In this document: positions 1 to 7,020 of the stretch, in pieces
How the letters are laid out: each line of letters begins with the position of its first letter
Numbering within the stretch: the first letter of the stretch is position 1
Assembly: GCA_024278035.1 (NCBI GenBank)
Contig: JAJRUA010000113.1
Coordinates: 1 to 8,785, forward strand
DNA length: 8,785 nt
Reading direction: 5' to 3'
Source of the DNA: Planctomycetota bacterium
GTDB lineage: Bacteria; Planctomycetota; Planctomycetia; Pirellulales; Lacipirellulaceae
Translations under genes and position numbers: made by a program
Notes under the pieces: generated by a model
What the model was told of the DNA's origin: nothing
The model's input: the letters and a program-made list of their open reading frames with translations, nothing else
Databases searched by the model: none

Positions 1-2
1 AA

Positions 3-1310
3 AAGCCGAACCCATGTGCGATCTCTCATAAGGTTATGCTTTACGACAACGACTTCAGCTACCTCAAGAACTCTCGCGCCAATTGCTGCTTGGGCGACAG
101 TCTCAAGCTAATGCCCGTTGATCGACATGGTCGTTGGGGAACGCTGGATGTCGGTGGTCAATTGCGTCTCCGCTACCACAACGAAAAAGGGATGGGACAG
201 CAGGCAGGAGCGACCCGTTTCCAAAACACAGAGAACGACATTTTGCTAACCCGCCTCCGGTTGTACGGCAACTGGAAAGTCAACGACAACATTCGCGTTT
301 TTGTCGAGGGAATTTCGGCCAACGAAACAGCCAGTTCTGCCTACATCCCACGGGGAATCGACAACAACTATGGCGACTTGCTGAACGCCTTTATTGATAT
401 GCAATTGACGGAGGCCTTCATGCTCCGTGTCGGACGTCAGGAATTGCTCTTCGGCAACCAACGACTTGTTTCGCCGCTTGACTGGTCGAATACTCGCCGT
501 ACGTTCGAGGGTATTCGCGGTACCTATAAGAAGAACGACTGGACCGTTGATGGCTTCTACACCAACTTTGTACCCGTCGTCGATGACCGCTTCGATGAGG
601 CCGACTACAATCAATCTTTCTACGGCATGTACAGCGTCTATTCGGGCCTTGAGGACAAGACGGTCGATCTCTATTACCTTGGTTACGACAACGAAAACGC
701 GGGCCCCATCACGGGCGATTTCTCGCTGCACACGTTCGGTGCCCGCCTGAATGGCGCGTACCAAAAGAACTATCTCTACGAGCTGGAAGGTGCCTACCAA
801 GGTGGCCGTCAAAGTGGCTTAGGGCTCGATCAAGACGCGGGCTTTGCCACGATTGGACTGGGGCGCAAGTTTAGCCATAAGTGGAATCCAACCGTTTGGT
901 TCTACTTAGACTACGCTTCAGGCAACGTCGCGGGTGGCGACTTCAATCGCTTCAACCAACTCTTCCCGTTGGGTCACAAGTACCTCGGCTTCATCGATGC
1001 CGTGCAGCGGGCGAACATCGAATCTCCCAACGTTCTTCTGACATTCAACCCAACCAAAAAATGGAAGATGCTTATTTGGTATTACTACTTCGGTGCGAAC
1101 CAAGAGGGCGATATCGTTCCCGGCCTCGGCGGCACGCCAGCCCAGAACGCGACTGATAACTTCGGCAGCGAACTGGATCTTATTGCGAGATACCAAATCG
1201 CGCCTCGTTCCGACATCCTCTTTGGCTACAGCCGTTTAGGGGTGGGTAGCAAGGTCGTTGCAACGGAAGATGCCGAGTTCTTCTATACGCAATGGACGCT
1301 TAATTTTTAG
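3..1310 (+). CDS. Alginate-export-family outer-membrane beta-barrel porin (5' partial)
   Basis: Outer-membrane porin of the alginate-export (AlgE-like) type, expected to span the outer membrane and pass small or anionic solutes; the substrate cannot be read from sequence. An ATG at 36 opens 424 residues, but the frame has no stop back to the window edge (it reads KPNPCAISHKV before the ATG), so the true start and signal peptide probably lie upstream. The protein alternates aromatic/polar and glycine-rich strands throughout. Typical segments, numbered from the ATG at 36, are DNDFSYL near residue 5, a LDVGGQLRLRYH strand near 38-49, the VGRQELLFGNQRLVSPLDW block near 131-149, and FNQLFPLGHKYLGFIDAV in the C-terminal half. 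It ends in TLNF; a terminal Phe is the usual BamA-recognised beta-signal. A terminator follows at 1436. Family is confident, transported substrate unknown. Confidence 0.85.
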   Translation, partial: KPNPCAISHKVMLYDNDFSYLKNSRANCCLGDSLKLMPVDRHGRWGTLDVGGQLRLRYHNEKGMGQQAGATRFQNTENDILLTRLRLYGNWKVNDNIRVFVEGISANETASSAYIPRGIDNNYGDLLNAFIDMQLTEAFMLRVGRQELLFGNQRLVSPLDWSNTRRTFEGIRGTYKKNDWTVDGFYTNFVPVVDDRFDEADYNQSFYGMYSVYSGLEDKTVDLYYLGYDNENAGPITGDFSLHTFGARLNGAYQKNYLYELEGAYQGGRQSGLGLDQDAGFATIGLGRKFSHKWNPTVWFYLDYASGNVAGGDFNRFNQLFPLGHKYLGFIDAVQRANIESPNVLLTFNPTKKWKMLIWYYYFGANQEGDIVPGLGGTPAQNATDNFGSELDLIARYQIAPRSDILFGYSRLGVGSKVVATEDAEFFYTQWTLNF

Positions 1311-1313
1311 GTG

Positions 1314-1328
1314 ACCGCTCACAGCGGT
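1314..1328 (+). other. Small hairpin just after the porin stop
   Basis: ACCGCT and AGCGGT form a perfect 6-bp stem with a CAC loop, beginning 4 bases after the porin stop codon. No T-run follows, so by itself it is not a standard intrinsic terminator. It could protect the 3' end of the porin mRNA or be chance. Confidence 0.35.
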
Positions 1329-1435
1329 ATCCCACCACTTTCGGCTTGGAACAGAATCACTGCGAACCGCGCAGCAAGATTGCCTGCCTCGGTCGAATCG
1401 GGTAGCGACTTTCGCATAATTGCGAACTACTGATT

Positions 1436-1462
1436 GGAACCGTGAACGGTTCCCCTTTTTTT
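1436..1462 (+). terminator. Rho-independent terminator of the porin gene
   Basis: GGAACCGT (1436-1443) and ACGGTTCC (1446-1453) are perfectly complementary, giving a stem of at least 7 bp with a small TGAA loop, followed by CC and then seven T (1456-1462). This is a textbook intrinsic terminator for transcription coming from the porin. On the other strand the hairpin is not followed by a T-run, so it should not stop the convergent acetyltransferase transcript. The T-run is also the end of a dispersed A-rich repeat (1458-1495). Confidence 0.8.
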
Positions 1463-1495
1463 GTGTTCTTGGTGATCTTCATGATTCAGCTTTTT
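1458..1495 (-). repeat. Diverged intergenic repeat, copy 1
   Basis: Read on the minus strand, this stretch aligns without gaps to 7433-7470 on the plus strand, 28 of 38 positions identical, including a shared AAAAGCTGAA (1485-1494 here) and a shared AAGAACA. It begins at the stop codon of the acetyltransferase gene and ends in the T-run of the porin terminator. It is A-rich, so part of the match is composition, but the exact 10-mer at the same register and the intergenic setting of both copies argue for a real repeat family. Confidence 0.5.
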
Positions 1496-2138
1496 AGTAG
1501 CCTTCGCCCAGCAGATCGATCGTTCCCGTGGGCCAACCTTCGCCGGCGGCACTTTCGCCGGCAGGGTAGCGCATCACCACACCGTCCCAAAAGGGATTCG
1601 CCTCGGGCGTTGGCGAACGGAGCGTGCCGGTAGAGAGAGAGTTGACAATGCGATTCTCAACACGGACTGCGCCAAGCCGTTCGTAAAAAGGCTGGACCTG
1701 CTCGGTGGTTTGAAACAAGGCAAAAGGAAACTTGCCTTCGTCCACTCCCCTGAGCGCACCTTCAACAATCAATCTCCCGAGGCCTTGCCCACGGATTGTC
1801 GGATCGGCTACCACCTTCGACAGAGCCAGCACCGTCATCTCTTGGCGATCAACGCCGGGCGACTCGATGGCAATGGTTCGCGGAAAGACCAAAGCGTAGG
1901 CGATCGCTCGGCGTTCACTCGGCTCATGGTCATCGTCAAAAATAAGGATCGAACGGGGGGCCAACTCTTCTGGCCCGGTGTACGCACGGCCCACTTCAAG
2001 AAGTTGCTCGGCCCGTTCGGCCGGACCACGGCCCGGATGGGGCCAAATGCTAGCGATCAGTGCCCCAGCGGCCAGGGTATCAGAGGGGGCCATTTCGGCC
2101 AGCGGCAGAGAAACAACAACAGGATCCATAATCAACAT
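1494..2138 (-). CDS. GNAT-family N-acetyltransferase
   Basis: A 214-residue soluble acetyltransferase of the GNAT fold, which moves the acetyl group of acetyl-CoA to an amine or similar acceptor. The acetyl-CoA pyrophosphate-binding loop is visible as RGQGLG at residues 116-121, preceded by a strand ending in VVADP (109-113), and the later PFYERLGAVRV segment (150-160) is the usual motif B region. The tail carries NPFWDGVVMRYPAG and a GTIDLLGEGY end, which I recall from uncharacterised GNATs in environmental bacteria; the acceptor cannot be predicted. No signal peptide or membrane segment is seen. Two starts are possible (2138 or 2129) and neither has a strong Shine-Dalgarno. It is transcribed alone, divergent from accD and convergent with the porin. 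Confidence 0.8.
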   Translation of the reverse strand: MLIMDPVVVSLPLAEMAPSDTLAAGALIASIWPHPGRGPAERAEQLLEVGRAYTGPEELAPRSILIFDDDHEPSERRAIAYALVFPRTIAIESPGVDRQEMTVLALSKVVADPTIRGQGLGRLIVEGALRGVDEGKFPFALFQTTEQVQPFYERLGAVRVENRIVNSLSTGTLRSPTPEANPFWDGVVMRYPAGESAAGEGWPTGTIDLLGEGY

Positions 2139-2349
2139 GGTGACAGACGCCTGGGCAGCAAGGCAAGAAGGGAAAATCTTCTCAAGCCTAGCTCATGGCA
2201 AGATTCGTCTCAGGAGAAATGAAAAGTCTTGTTTTCTATGGAAAAAACCCGCTAAGATCGCCGAGAGAACAAATCAAGGTGGGATTTACCGAGGCGACGC
2301 GATACCGGAGAAAAGAACCTTTGCTCGCACATTGATTTTGTAAACAAAT

Positions 2350-2378
2350 TTGAAAAAACATCGCAAATAGCCTATTCT
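2350..2378 (+). promoter_or_regulatory. Sigma-70-like promoter for accD
   Basis: TTGAAA at 2350-2355 (5 of 6 to consensus) and TATTCT at 2373-2378 (4 of 6) are separated by exactly 17 bp in an AT-rich stretch. A start near 2385 would give a leader of roughly 68 bases before the accD ATG. This is pattern matching only. Confidence 0.5.
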
Positions 2379-2440
2379 ACTGAATCTGCGACTCCAGCGG
2401 CTGTGTCGGCATGGTGGCCGGGGCCTATGGTAGGTAAGAT

Positions 2441-2444
2441 GGAG
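2441..2444 (+). promoter_or_regulatory. Ribosome binding site of accD
   Basis: GGAG at 2441-2444 lies 8 bases before the ATG at 2453. It decides between two in-frame ATGs that share the same nine-base start (2453 and 2489): only the first has a good Shine-Dalgarno. Confidence 0.6.
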
Positions 2445-2452
2445 AGCTAACC

Positions 2453-3367
2453 ATGTCTGTTACCAACTCCCCCACCCGTCCGACCGCCATGTCTGTTGGC
2501 GATTCGCCCACCAACTCCAAGCTTGCAACGCCCACCGAAGAGGTTTCGGCGGAGAGACTTCCGCGCGAAAAACGTGGGGTGCCCAGTGGCCTTTGGCTCC
2601 GCTGCGACGATTGTGGTGAGACCATCTTCCGTAAGGAAGTCGAGCGGCTCATGAGTGTCTGCCCCGTCTGTGGGCGACACATGTATCTCAGCGCTGCCGA
2701 CCGCGTGCGTCATTGTCTTGACGAAGGAACCTTCGAGGAATGGGACGCCAACCTAAGGCCCAAAGACCCGCTTGAGTTCACGGACAAAAAGTCGTACGCC
2801 GAACGAATCGTTGCGGAACAAAAACGGACCGGCTTGCACGACGCCGCCCTCACCGGCACCGGCATGATCCGCGCCCGTCGCGTCGCGTTTGGTGTGACGG
2901 ACTCAGCGTTCATCATGGGGAGTATGGGCTCGGTCGTTGGCGAACGACTCACCCGCCTCATCGAACGCGCCACCGAACAAAACCTGCCGCTTATTATCAT
3001 CAGTGCTTCGGGCGGTGGAGCTCGAATGCACGAAGGGATATTGTCGCTCATGCAGATGGCCAAGGTCTCTGCCGCACTGGCCCGTTATGACCAAGCAAAA
3101 GGCCTGTTCATCTCCGTACTGACGAACCCCACGATGGGGGGCGTCGCCGCAAGTTTCGCTTCGCTTGGCGATCTCATCTTTGCGGAGCCCAAAGCTCTGA
3201 TCGGCTTCGCCGGACCGAGGACAATCAAAGCAACCTTACGCACGGAACTGCCCGAAGGTTTCCAAACAAGCGAGTTCCTTCTTGAACATGGCTACATCGA
3301 TCGCATTGTCTGTCGGTCCGATCTTAAGAGCGAAATCGCACGCGCGATTGACTACTGCGGAAAGTAG
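2453..3367 (+). CDS. accD: Acetyl-CoA carboxylase carboxyltransferase subunit beta
   Basis: AccD pairs with AccA to form the carboxyltransferase that moves the carboxyl group from biotin on AccB to acetyl-CoA, making malonyl-CoA, the committed step of fatty acid synthesis, in the cytoplasm. The 304 residues match the usual length. The N-terminal zinc ribbon is intact (C51, C54, C70, C73, in CDDCG and CPVCG). The crotonase-type core shows the oxyanion-hole region [12 protein letters not shown] (185-196), [12 protein letters not shown] (225-236) and GFAGPR (251-256), all standard for bacterial AccD. The first 45 or so residues are a Ser/Thr/Pro-rich extension before the zinc ribbon, containing two near-copies of MSVxxSPT (residues 1 and 13). 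accA is not nearby. A good promoter and ribosome binding site precede it; the following pair of genes starts 98 bp downstream with no intrinsic terminator in between, so read-through is possible. Confidence 0.95.
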   Translation: MSVTNSPTRPTAMSVGDSPTNSKLATPTEEVSAERLPREKRGVPSGLWLRCDDCGETIFRKEVERLMSVCPVCGRHMYLSAADRVRHCLDEGTFEEWDANLRPKDPLEFTDKKSYAERIVAEQKRTGLHDAALTGTGMIRARRVAFGVTDSAFIMGSMGSVVGERLTRLIERATEQNLPLIIISASGGGARMHEGILSLMQMAKVSAALARYDQAKGLFISVLTNPTMGGVAASFASLGDLIFAEPKALIGFAGPRTIKATLRTELPEGFQTSEFLLEHGYIDRIVCRSDLKSEIARAIDYCGK

Positions 3368-3426
3368 TGGGTTAGCTTCCAGCGATCCGTCATTGAGTCA
3401 GAAACCCGTCATCTATCAGGAAATAG

Positions 3427-3446
3427 CCGCGGGCGGAAGCCGGCGG
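3427..3446. repeat. REP-like palindrome upstream of the small gene pair
   Basis: CCGCGGGC (3427-3434) and GCCGGCGG (3439-3446) pair at 7 of 8 positions around a GGAA loop, a GNRA-type tetraloop. The element is GC-rich and flanked by TAG. It closely resembles the TAGCCGCGGGCG-type palindromes that I remember as repeated many times between planctomycete genes. Only one copy is in this window, so repetition itself cannot be shown here. It sits 7 bases upstream of the ribosome binding site of the 79-residue gene, so it would lie in that gene's leader. Confidence 0.55.
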
Positions 3447-3453
3447 ACGAACC

Positions 3454-3457
3454 GGAG
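3454..3457 (+). promoter_or_regulatory. Ribosome binding site of the 79-residue gene
   Basis: GGAG at 3454-3457 sits 8 bases before the ATG at 3466. It supports this short reading frame as a real gene and fixes its start. Confidence 0.55.
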
Positions 3458-3465
3458 CCTCCCTC

Positions 3466-3705
3466 ATGCCCCCTATCGACCCTCGCAACATCGAAGTGGT
3501 GGATCCGTCCCAAGCGAAGCTGTTCCGCGACAAAACCATGGCCGAGCGAGTCGAAATGGTCAACGCTGCCAACCAAACGGCCCGTCACTTGATCGCAGCC
3601 GGAGCGCGAAGCCTTCATGCAGACTGGTCGGAAGAAGATGTCCAATCGGAAGTCGTTCGGAGAATGACCCATGCAGCAACTCGATCTGCTACGGCAGGTA
3701 GTTGA
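3466..3705 (+). CDS. Small protein, candidate Rv0078B-type antitoxin
   Basis: A 79-residue charged soluble protein, predicted mostly helical, with no membrane segment. The core from AKLFRDKTMAERVEMV through HADWSEEDVQSEVVRR (roughly residues 17-66) resembles the small family in which a helix is followed by an H-x-D-W/I-S-E-x-x-V segment and a basic helix; I know it from annotations as Rv0078B-related antitoxin. It has a good ribosome binding site and overlaps the nucleotidyltransferase start by 35 bp in another frame, which implies translational coupling. The partner belongs to the kind of protein found next to this family, which supports the antitoxin reading. The last 10 or so residues (AATRSATAGS) lie in the overlap and are probably not structured. 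Family assignment is from memory of motifs, not a search. Confidence 0.65.
   Translation: MPPIDPRNIEVVDPSQAKLFRDKTMAERVEMVNAANQTARHLIAAGARSLHADWSEEDVQSEVVRRMTHAATRSATAGS
3659..3662 (+). promoter_or_regulatory. Ribosome binding site of the nucleotidyltransferase
   Basis: GGAG at 3659-3662, inside the preceding gene, lies 8 bases before the ATG at 3671. It supports that start in spite of the 35-bp overlap. Confidence 0.55.
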
Positions 3706-4240
3706 GACACTCGAAAGATTAGAAATCGAGTACGCAATCGTTGGTTCTTTTGCAAGCGGAGCCTGGGGAGAGCCTCGCCTCACGCACGACATTGATATCG
3801 TCGTCCGACTTGATATTTTCGAAGCCCAAAATCTTTGCAACGCCTTCAGCGCGGAAGAATTTTACGTTAGCAAAACGGCGGCTAACGAGGCCGTGGAAGC
3901 CCAAGGGCAATTCAATTTGTTGCACCCTGCCTCGGGCAATAAGGTGGATTTTATGATCGTCGGAAAGACAGGATGGAATGAGGCCCAGCTAGAGCGCCGG
4001 CGTCGCGCCCCATTGTTTCCCGATCTGAGCATCTACATCGCCTCGCCCGAGGACATCATCTTAGGCAAGCTTCTCTATTTCCAAATCGGAGGCTCAGAGA
4101 AACACCTTCGCGATATTACAGGTATTCTTACAGCGGAAGCGGTTGAGATTGACTACGAGTATCTCGACCGTTTTGTAAAGCAAGTCGGCGTCGAAGACGA
4201 GTGGCAATCGATTCTAGAAAAACTCGACAAACAAGCGTAG
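3671..4240 (+). CDS. Minimal nucleotidyltransferase-fold protein, candidate Rv0078A-type toxin
   Basis: A 189-residue cytoplasmic protein with an intact nucleotidyltransferase active site: G25-S26, then D40 and D42 (HDIDIVV), the GS-x13-DxD pattern, and a likely third acidic residue D93 in KVDFMI. The C-terminal part contains ASPEDIILGKLLYFQIGG (124-141) and a following HLRDITGIL, a layout I know from small nucleotidyltransferases encoded beside short antitoxin-like genes (mycobacterial Rv0078A type and many environmental homologues). Enzymes with this fold can transfer NMP to protein or RNA, and several toxins (AbiEii, MenT) use it. The substrate here is unknown. It overlaps the upstream 79-residue gene by 35 bp, with its own GGAG. 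A toxin role is an inference from fold and neighbour; a non-toxic nucleotidyltransferase is the alternative. Confidence 0.75.
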   Translation: MQQLDLLRQVVETLERLEIEYAIVGSFASGAWGEPRLTHDIDIVVRLDIFEAQNLCNAFSAEEFYVSKTAANEAVEAQGQFNLLHPASGNKVDFMIVGKTGWNEAQLERRRRAPLFPDLSIYIASPEDIILGKLLYFQIGGSEKHLRDITGILTAEAVEIDYEYLDRFVKQVGVEDEWQSILEKLDKQA

Positions 4241-4249
4241 GCACAAGCC

Positions 4250-4266
4250 CTCCTTCGGAGAAGGAG
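4250..4266 (+). other. Hairpin downstream of the nucleotidyltransferase
   Basis: CTCCTTC (4250-4256) and GAAGGAG (4260-4266) form a perfect 7-bp stem with a GGA loop starting 9 bases after the stop codon at 4240. There is no T-run behind it, so it may be a weak or factor-dependent terminator or an mRNA 3'-end stabiliser. Confidence 0.4.
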
Positions 4267-4334
4267 CCCACGGTGCTTTCCGGACACACAGTCGGCGTTG
4301 GCTCAGAAGCCCGGTCACGTTAGACTTTCCCGCT

Positions 4335-5195
4335 ATGGCTCCCAAAGAAAACGGCGCGATGTCTACGGATTCAATCGAAGGCCCCCTCAGTGCCGGTCCT
4401 GCGGCTTGGCAGCGGACTTGGCATGAAGTGATTTTTGAGGCCGAGACACCCGCCGGCAAGTGCTTTGATGTCGTTTTGCTTCTGGTGATCGTTGCTAGCA
4501 TCGCTGCCGTAATGCTGGAGAGCATCGAGTCGCTTCAACCCAAGTGGGGCACAACTCTCTCTGCCATCGAATGGATCATCACGCTCCTGTTCAGCCTTGA
4601 GTTCCTCGCCCGGCTCGCGTGTGTTGCCAAGCCGACTCGCTACGCCTACAGCTTCTTTGGCATTGTCGATATCGTGTCGATCTTGCCCAGCTACCTGGCT
4701 CTCTTTTTCACGGGTGCCAACTCGCTGATGACGATCCGCACACTCCGGCTGCTACGGGTGTTTCGTGTGTTGAAGATGGGTCACCACCTGAAAGAGGCCA
4801 ACACAATGCTCTTCGCTCTCCGGAAGAGCTGGCCGAAAATCACGGTGTTCTTGACCGTGATCCTCTGCTCGATCGTAATTTCAGGAACACTGATGTACTT
4901 GATCGAAGGGGGCAGTGATAGCGGTTTCGACAATATCCCGGCGAGCATCTACTGGGCGATCGTCACGATCACCACGGTCGGTTACGGCGATATCGCCCCC
5001 GTCACCTCATGGGGAAAGTTCACCGCCGCATTCATCATGTTGCTCGGCTACGCGATCATCATCGTTCCGACCGGCATTTTCACCGCTGAGATAATTCGCG
5101 GCGACATGCCGAAACATAAATTATGCGATGGTTGCCGTAAGACGCACCACGCTTCGGATGCAAAGTTTTGCGCCGCCTGCGGAGCGGCACTCTAA
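4335..5195 (+). CDS. Six-TM voltage-gated potassium channel with C-terminal zinc ribbon
   Basis: An inner-membrane tetrameric-type cation channel of the ion_trans family. After a roughly 40-residue cytoplasmic N-terminus, S1 lies near 43-62, S2 near 79-97 (E89), S3 near 104-125 (D112), and S4 near 131-148 with gating charges R135, R138, R141, R144 and K147 at every third position. S5 is about 168-190, the pore holds the potassium filter TTVGYGD (213-219), and S6 is about 228-253 with a VPTG bend. The tail has C264-x2-C267 and C279-x2-C282 (CDGC, CAAC), a short zinc ribbon of the type often seen as an add-on in bacterial proteins. Start could be 4335 or the Met at 4359; neither has a strong ribosome binding site. 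It lies alone, convergent with glnS, 50 bp from its end. Potassium selectivity and voltage sensing are well supported; the physiological role is not. Confidence 0.92.
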   Translation: MAPKENGAMSTDSIEGPLSAGPAAWQRTWHEVIFEAETPAGKCFDVVLLLVIVASIAAVMLESIESLQPKWGTTLSAIEWIITLLFSLEFLARLACVAKPTRYAYSFFGIVDIVSILPSYLALFFTGANSLMTIRTLRLLRVFRVLKMGHHLKEANTMLFALRKSWPKITVFLTVILCSIVISGTLMYLIEGGSDSGFDNIPASIYWAIVTITTVGYGDIAPVTSWGKFTAAFIMLLGYAIIIVPTGIFTAEIIRGDMPKHKLCDGCRKTHHASDAKFCAACGAAL

Positions 5196-5245
5196 AAATC
5201 GCAACCGAGATTCACCGAAGGCGAGAAGGCGAGCGGTGCGGGCGA

Positions 5246-6931
5246 TTATTTCCCCGACACCTTGCCCCAGGTATCGCGGAGCGTTACCGCGCGGTTGAAG
5301 ACCGGCTTGCCGGGGGCGCTCTCCTTCGGGTCCACGTAAAAGTAGCCAACGCGCTCGAATTGAAATCGGTCGCCCGACTTCGCCTCGGCGAGTGAGGGCT
5401 CTAACTTGGCGGTGAGCGTCTCCAGCGAGTCGGGATTGAGGTGATCGAGAAAAGTTTGTCCCACCTCGCACTTGTCAGGATTTTCCTCACTGAAGAGATG
5501 ATCGTACAAGCGGACCTCCGCTTCGATCGCGTTCTCAGGGACCCAGTGAATGGTTCCCTTCACTTTTTTTCCGTCGATTTTGGCCGTCGTGTCCGGGTTG
5601 AACGTGCAGCGAAGTTCGACGACTTCGCCCGTGTCGTTCTTAATCACCTCTTGGCAAGTCGCAATGCCCGCCCCACGCAAACGGACCGAGCCGCCTGGCT
5701 TAAAACGAAAAAACTTCTTGGGGGCCTCTTCCATGAAATCGCCTTGCTCAACGTAGATCGTCTCGGTCAGCGTCACCGACCGTTCGCCTTGCTCAGGGTC
5801 TTTCGGATGATTGGAGAGCGAACAAATTTTAGGTTCGGCAAGATCGATGAGTGTCACTTTCAACGGTCGTAGCACGCCCATCCGCCGCCATGCGGTGGCG
5901 TTCAGATGCTCACGCAACGCGTCTTCGAGCCAAAGCATGTCGATCGTGCTGTTTTGCTTCGTGACACCAATCCGTTCGCAGAACGCACGGATTGCCTCAG
6001 GCGTGTAGCCACGCCGCCGCAATCCTCCGATCGTCGGCAAACGAGGATCGTCCCATCCGGCGACGTGCCCCTCTTGTACCAACTCCAACAGCTTTCGCTT
6101 GCTCATCACGGTGTAGGTAAGATTGAGACGAGCGAACTCAATCTGACGCGGCCGACGGGCGGGCAGAAGCCCCAGGTCTTCAAGCTGTGTGAGGAACCAA
6201 TCGTACAGGGGCCGGTGGTTCTCAAACTCAAGCGTGCAAATGGAGAACGAGATTCCTTCCATCGCATCGCTTTGGCCGTGCGTGTAGTCGTACGACGGAT
6301 AGATACACCAAGTGTCGCCCGTACGATGATGATGGGCCCGCTTGATGCGGTACATCACGGGATCACGCAGATTGACGTTGGGCGAAGCCATGTCGATCTT
6401 TGCCCGCAACGTCTTTTCGCCATCCGCAAAGTCACCCGCTTTCATTCTGGCAAGCAAGTCGAGGTTCTCTTCGACCGATCGGTCGCGGAAAGGGCTGGGC
6501 GTACCAGGTTCGGTAAGCGATCCTCGGTGCTCACGCATTTGCTCCGCATTGAGATCACAGACGAACGCCTTGCCCGCTTTAGTGAGTTCGACAGCCCAAT
6601 TGTAAAGTTGGTCGAAGTAATCGCTGGAAAAGAAGAGCCTATCCTCCCAGTCGGCTCCAAGCCAGCGGACATCTTCCATGATGGAATCGACGTACTCCTG
6701 CTCCTCTTTGGCGGGGTTCGTATCGTCGAATCGGAGGTTGAACTTTCCGCCATACTCGCGAGCGAGCCCCGAGTTGAGGCAAAGGCTCTTCGCATGGCCG
6801 ATGTGCAAATAGCCGTTCGGCTCTGGCGGGAACCGTGTATGCACCGCTGCGCAAGCGCCTGAGGCAAGATCAGCGTCAATAAATTGCTGAATAAAATTAC
6901 GCGAAGCGGGGGCGTCGTCGGGCGTGGGCAT
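5246..6931 (-). CDS. glnS: Glutaminyl-tRNA synthetase
   Basis: Class Ic aminoacyl-tRNA synthetase that charges tRNA-Gln with glutamine in the cytoplasm. At 561 residues it matches the usual length (E. coli GlnRS 554). The Rossmann core begins with TRFPPEPNGYLHIGHAKS, with the HIGH motif at 43-46, followed by the GlnRS hallmark RFDDTNP (67-73). The KMSKS loop appears as VMSKRKL (275-281). CTLEFENHRPLYDWF near 232-246 favours GlnRS over the related GluRS. The C-terminal half is the two-barrel anticodon-binding domain, ending FNRAVTLRDTWGK. Its presence means this organism can charge tRNA-Gln directly rather than only through Glu-tRNA-Gln amidation. It is a single gene, divergent from the YbjQ gene across 156 bp and convergent with the channel gene. 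Confidence 0.97.
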   Translation of the reverse strand: MPTPDDAPASRNFIQQFIDADLASGACAAVHTRFPPEPNGYLHIGHAKSLCLNSGLAREYGGKFNLRFDDTNPAKEEQEYVDSIMEDVRWLGADWEDRLFFSSDYFDQLYNWAVELTKAGKAFVCDLNAEQMREHRGSLTEPGTPSPFRDRSVEENLDLLARMKAGDFADGEKTLRAKIDMASPNVNLRDPVMYRIKRAHHHRTGDTWCIYPSYDYTHGQSDAMEGISFSICTLEFENHRPLYDWFLTQLEDLGLLPARRPRQIEFARLNLTYTVMSKRKLLELVQEGHVAGWDDPRLPTIGGLRRRGYTPEAIRAFCERIGVTKQNSTIDMLWLEDALREHLNATAWRRMGVLRPLKVTLIDLAEPKICSLSNHPKDPEQGERSVTLTETIYVEQGDFMEEAPKKFFRFKPGGSVRLRGAGIATCQEVIKNDTGEVVELRCTFNPDTTAKIDGKKVKGTIHWVPENAIEAEVRLYDHLFSEENPDKCEVGQTFLDHLNPDSLETLTAKLEPSLAEAKSGDRFQFERVGYFYVDPKESAPGKPVFNRAVTLRDTWGKVSGK

Positions 6932-7020
6932 GTTCGGATGGATATCGTATGGAAATCGAGTTAGAGAGAGCTAATCTACCAGACCAACGGCAAACGGAAG
7001 AGGCCGACCAGCGAATAATC

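Larger units (their letters stand above)
2139..2452. other. Divergent intergenic spacer between the acetyltransferase and accD
   Basis: This 314-bp stretch has no credible gene. Its right part is AT-rich and carries the likely accD promoter (2350-2378) and ribosome binding site (2441-2444). Just upstream of the -35 box, TTTGT and ACAAA (around 2337-2348) are arms of a short inverted repeat around AA; it might be an operator but is too short to call. I could not identify a convincing promoter for the leftward acetyltransferase gene. The left half, next to that gene, shows nothing recognisable. Confidence 0.5.

Noticed and set aside
246..812. A 188-codon minus-strand frame inside the porin gene
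   Set aside because: It is antisense to the porin, whose beta-barrel pattern and motifs are clear over the whole region.
1545..1565. GC-rich near-palindrome CGCCGGCGG...CGCCGGC
   Set aside because: It lies inside the acetyltransferase coding sequence and reflects the codons for Ala, Gly and Glu in its C-terminal tail; no sign that it is a separate element.
2139..2300. A promoter for the leftward acetyltransferase gene
   Set aside because: Several TTG-containing hexamers exist on the minus strand, but none has a reasonable -10 box at 16-18 bp.
1710..2343. Two plus-strand open frames (1710-2222 and 1978-2343) opposite the acetyltransferase
   Set aside because: They are mostly antisense to a gene with clear GNAT motifs, have low-complexity translations and no ribosome binding site; the parts that extend into the spacer show nothing protein-like.
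3368..3426. A promoter for the gene pair (TTGAGT with TATCAG)
   Set aside because: The spacing is only 15 bp and the -10 match is 4 of 6; too weak to call, and read-through from accD is possible.
5906..6862. A 318-codon open frame on the plus strand inside glnS
   Set aside because: It lies wholly antisense to a certain glnS gene, its translation has no recognisable domain and is rich in Arg, and long antisense frames are common opposite well-coded genes.
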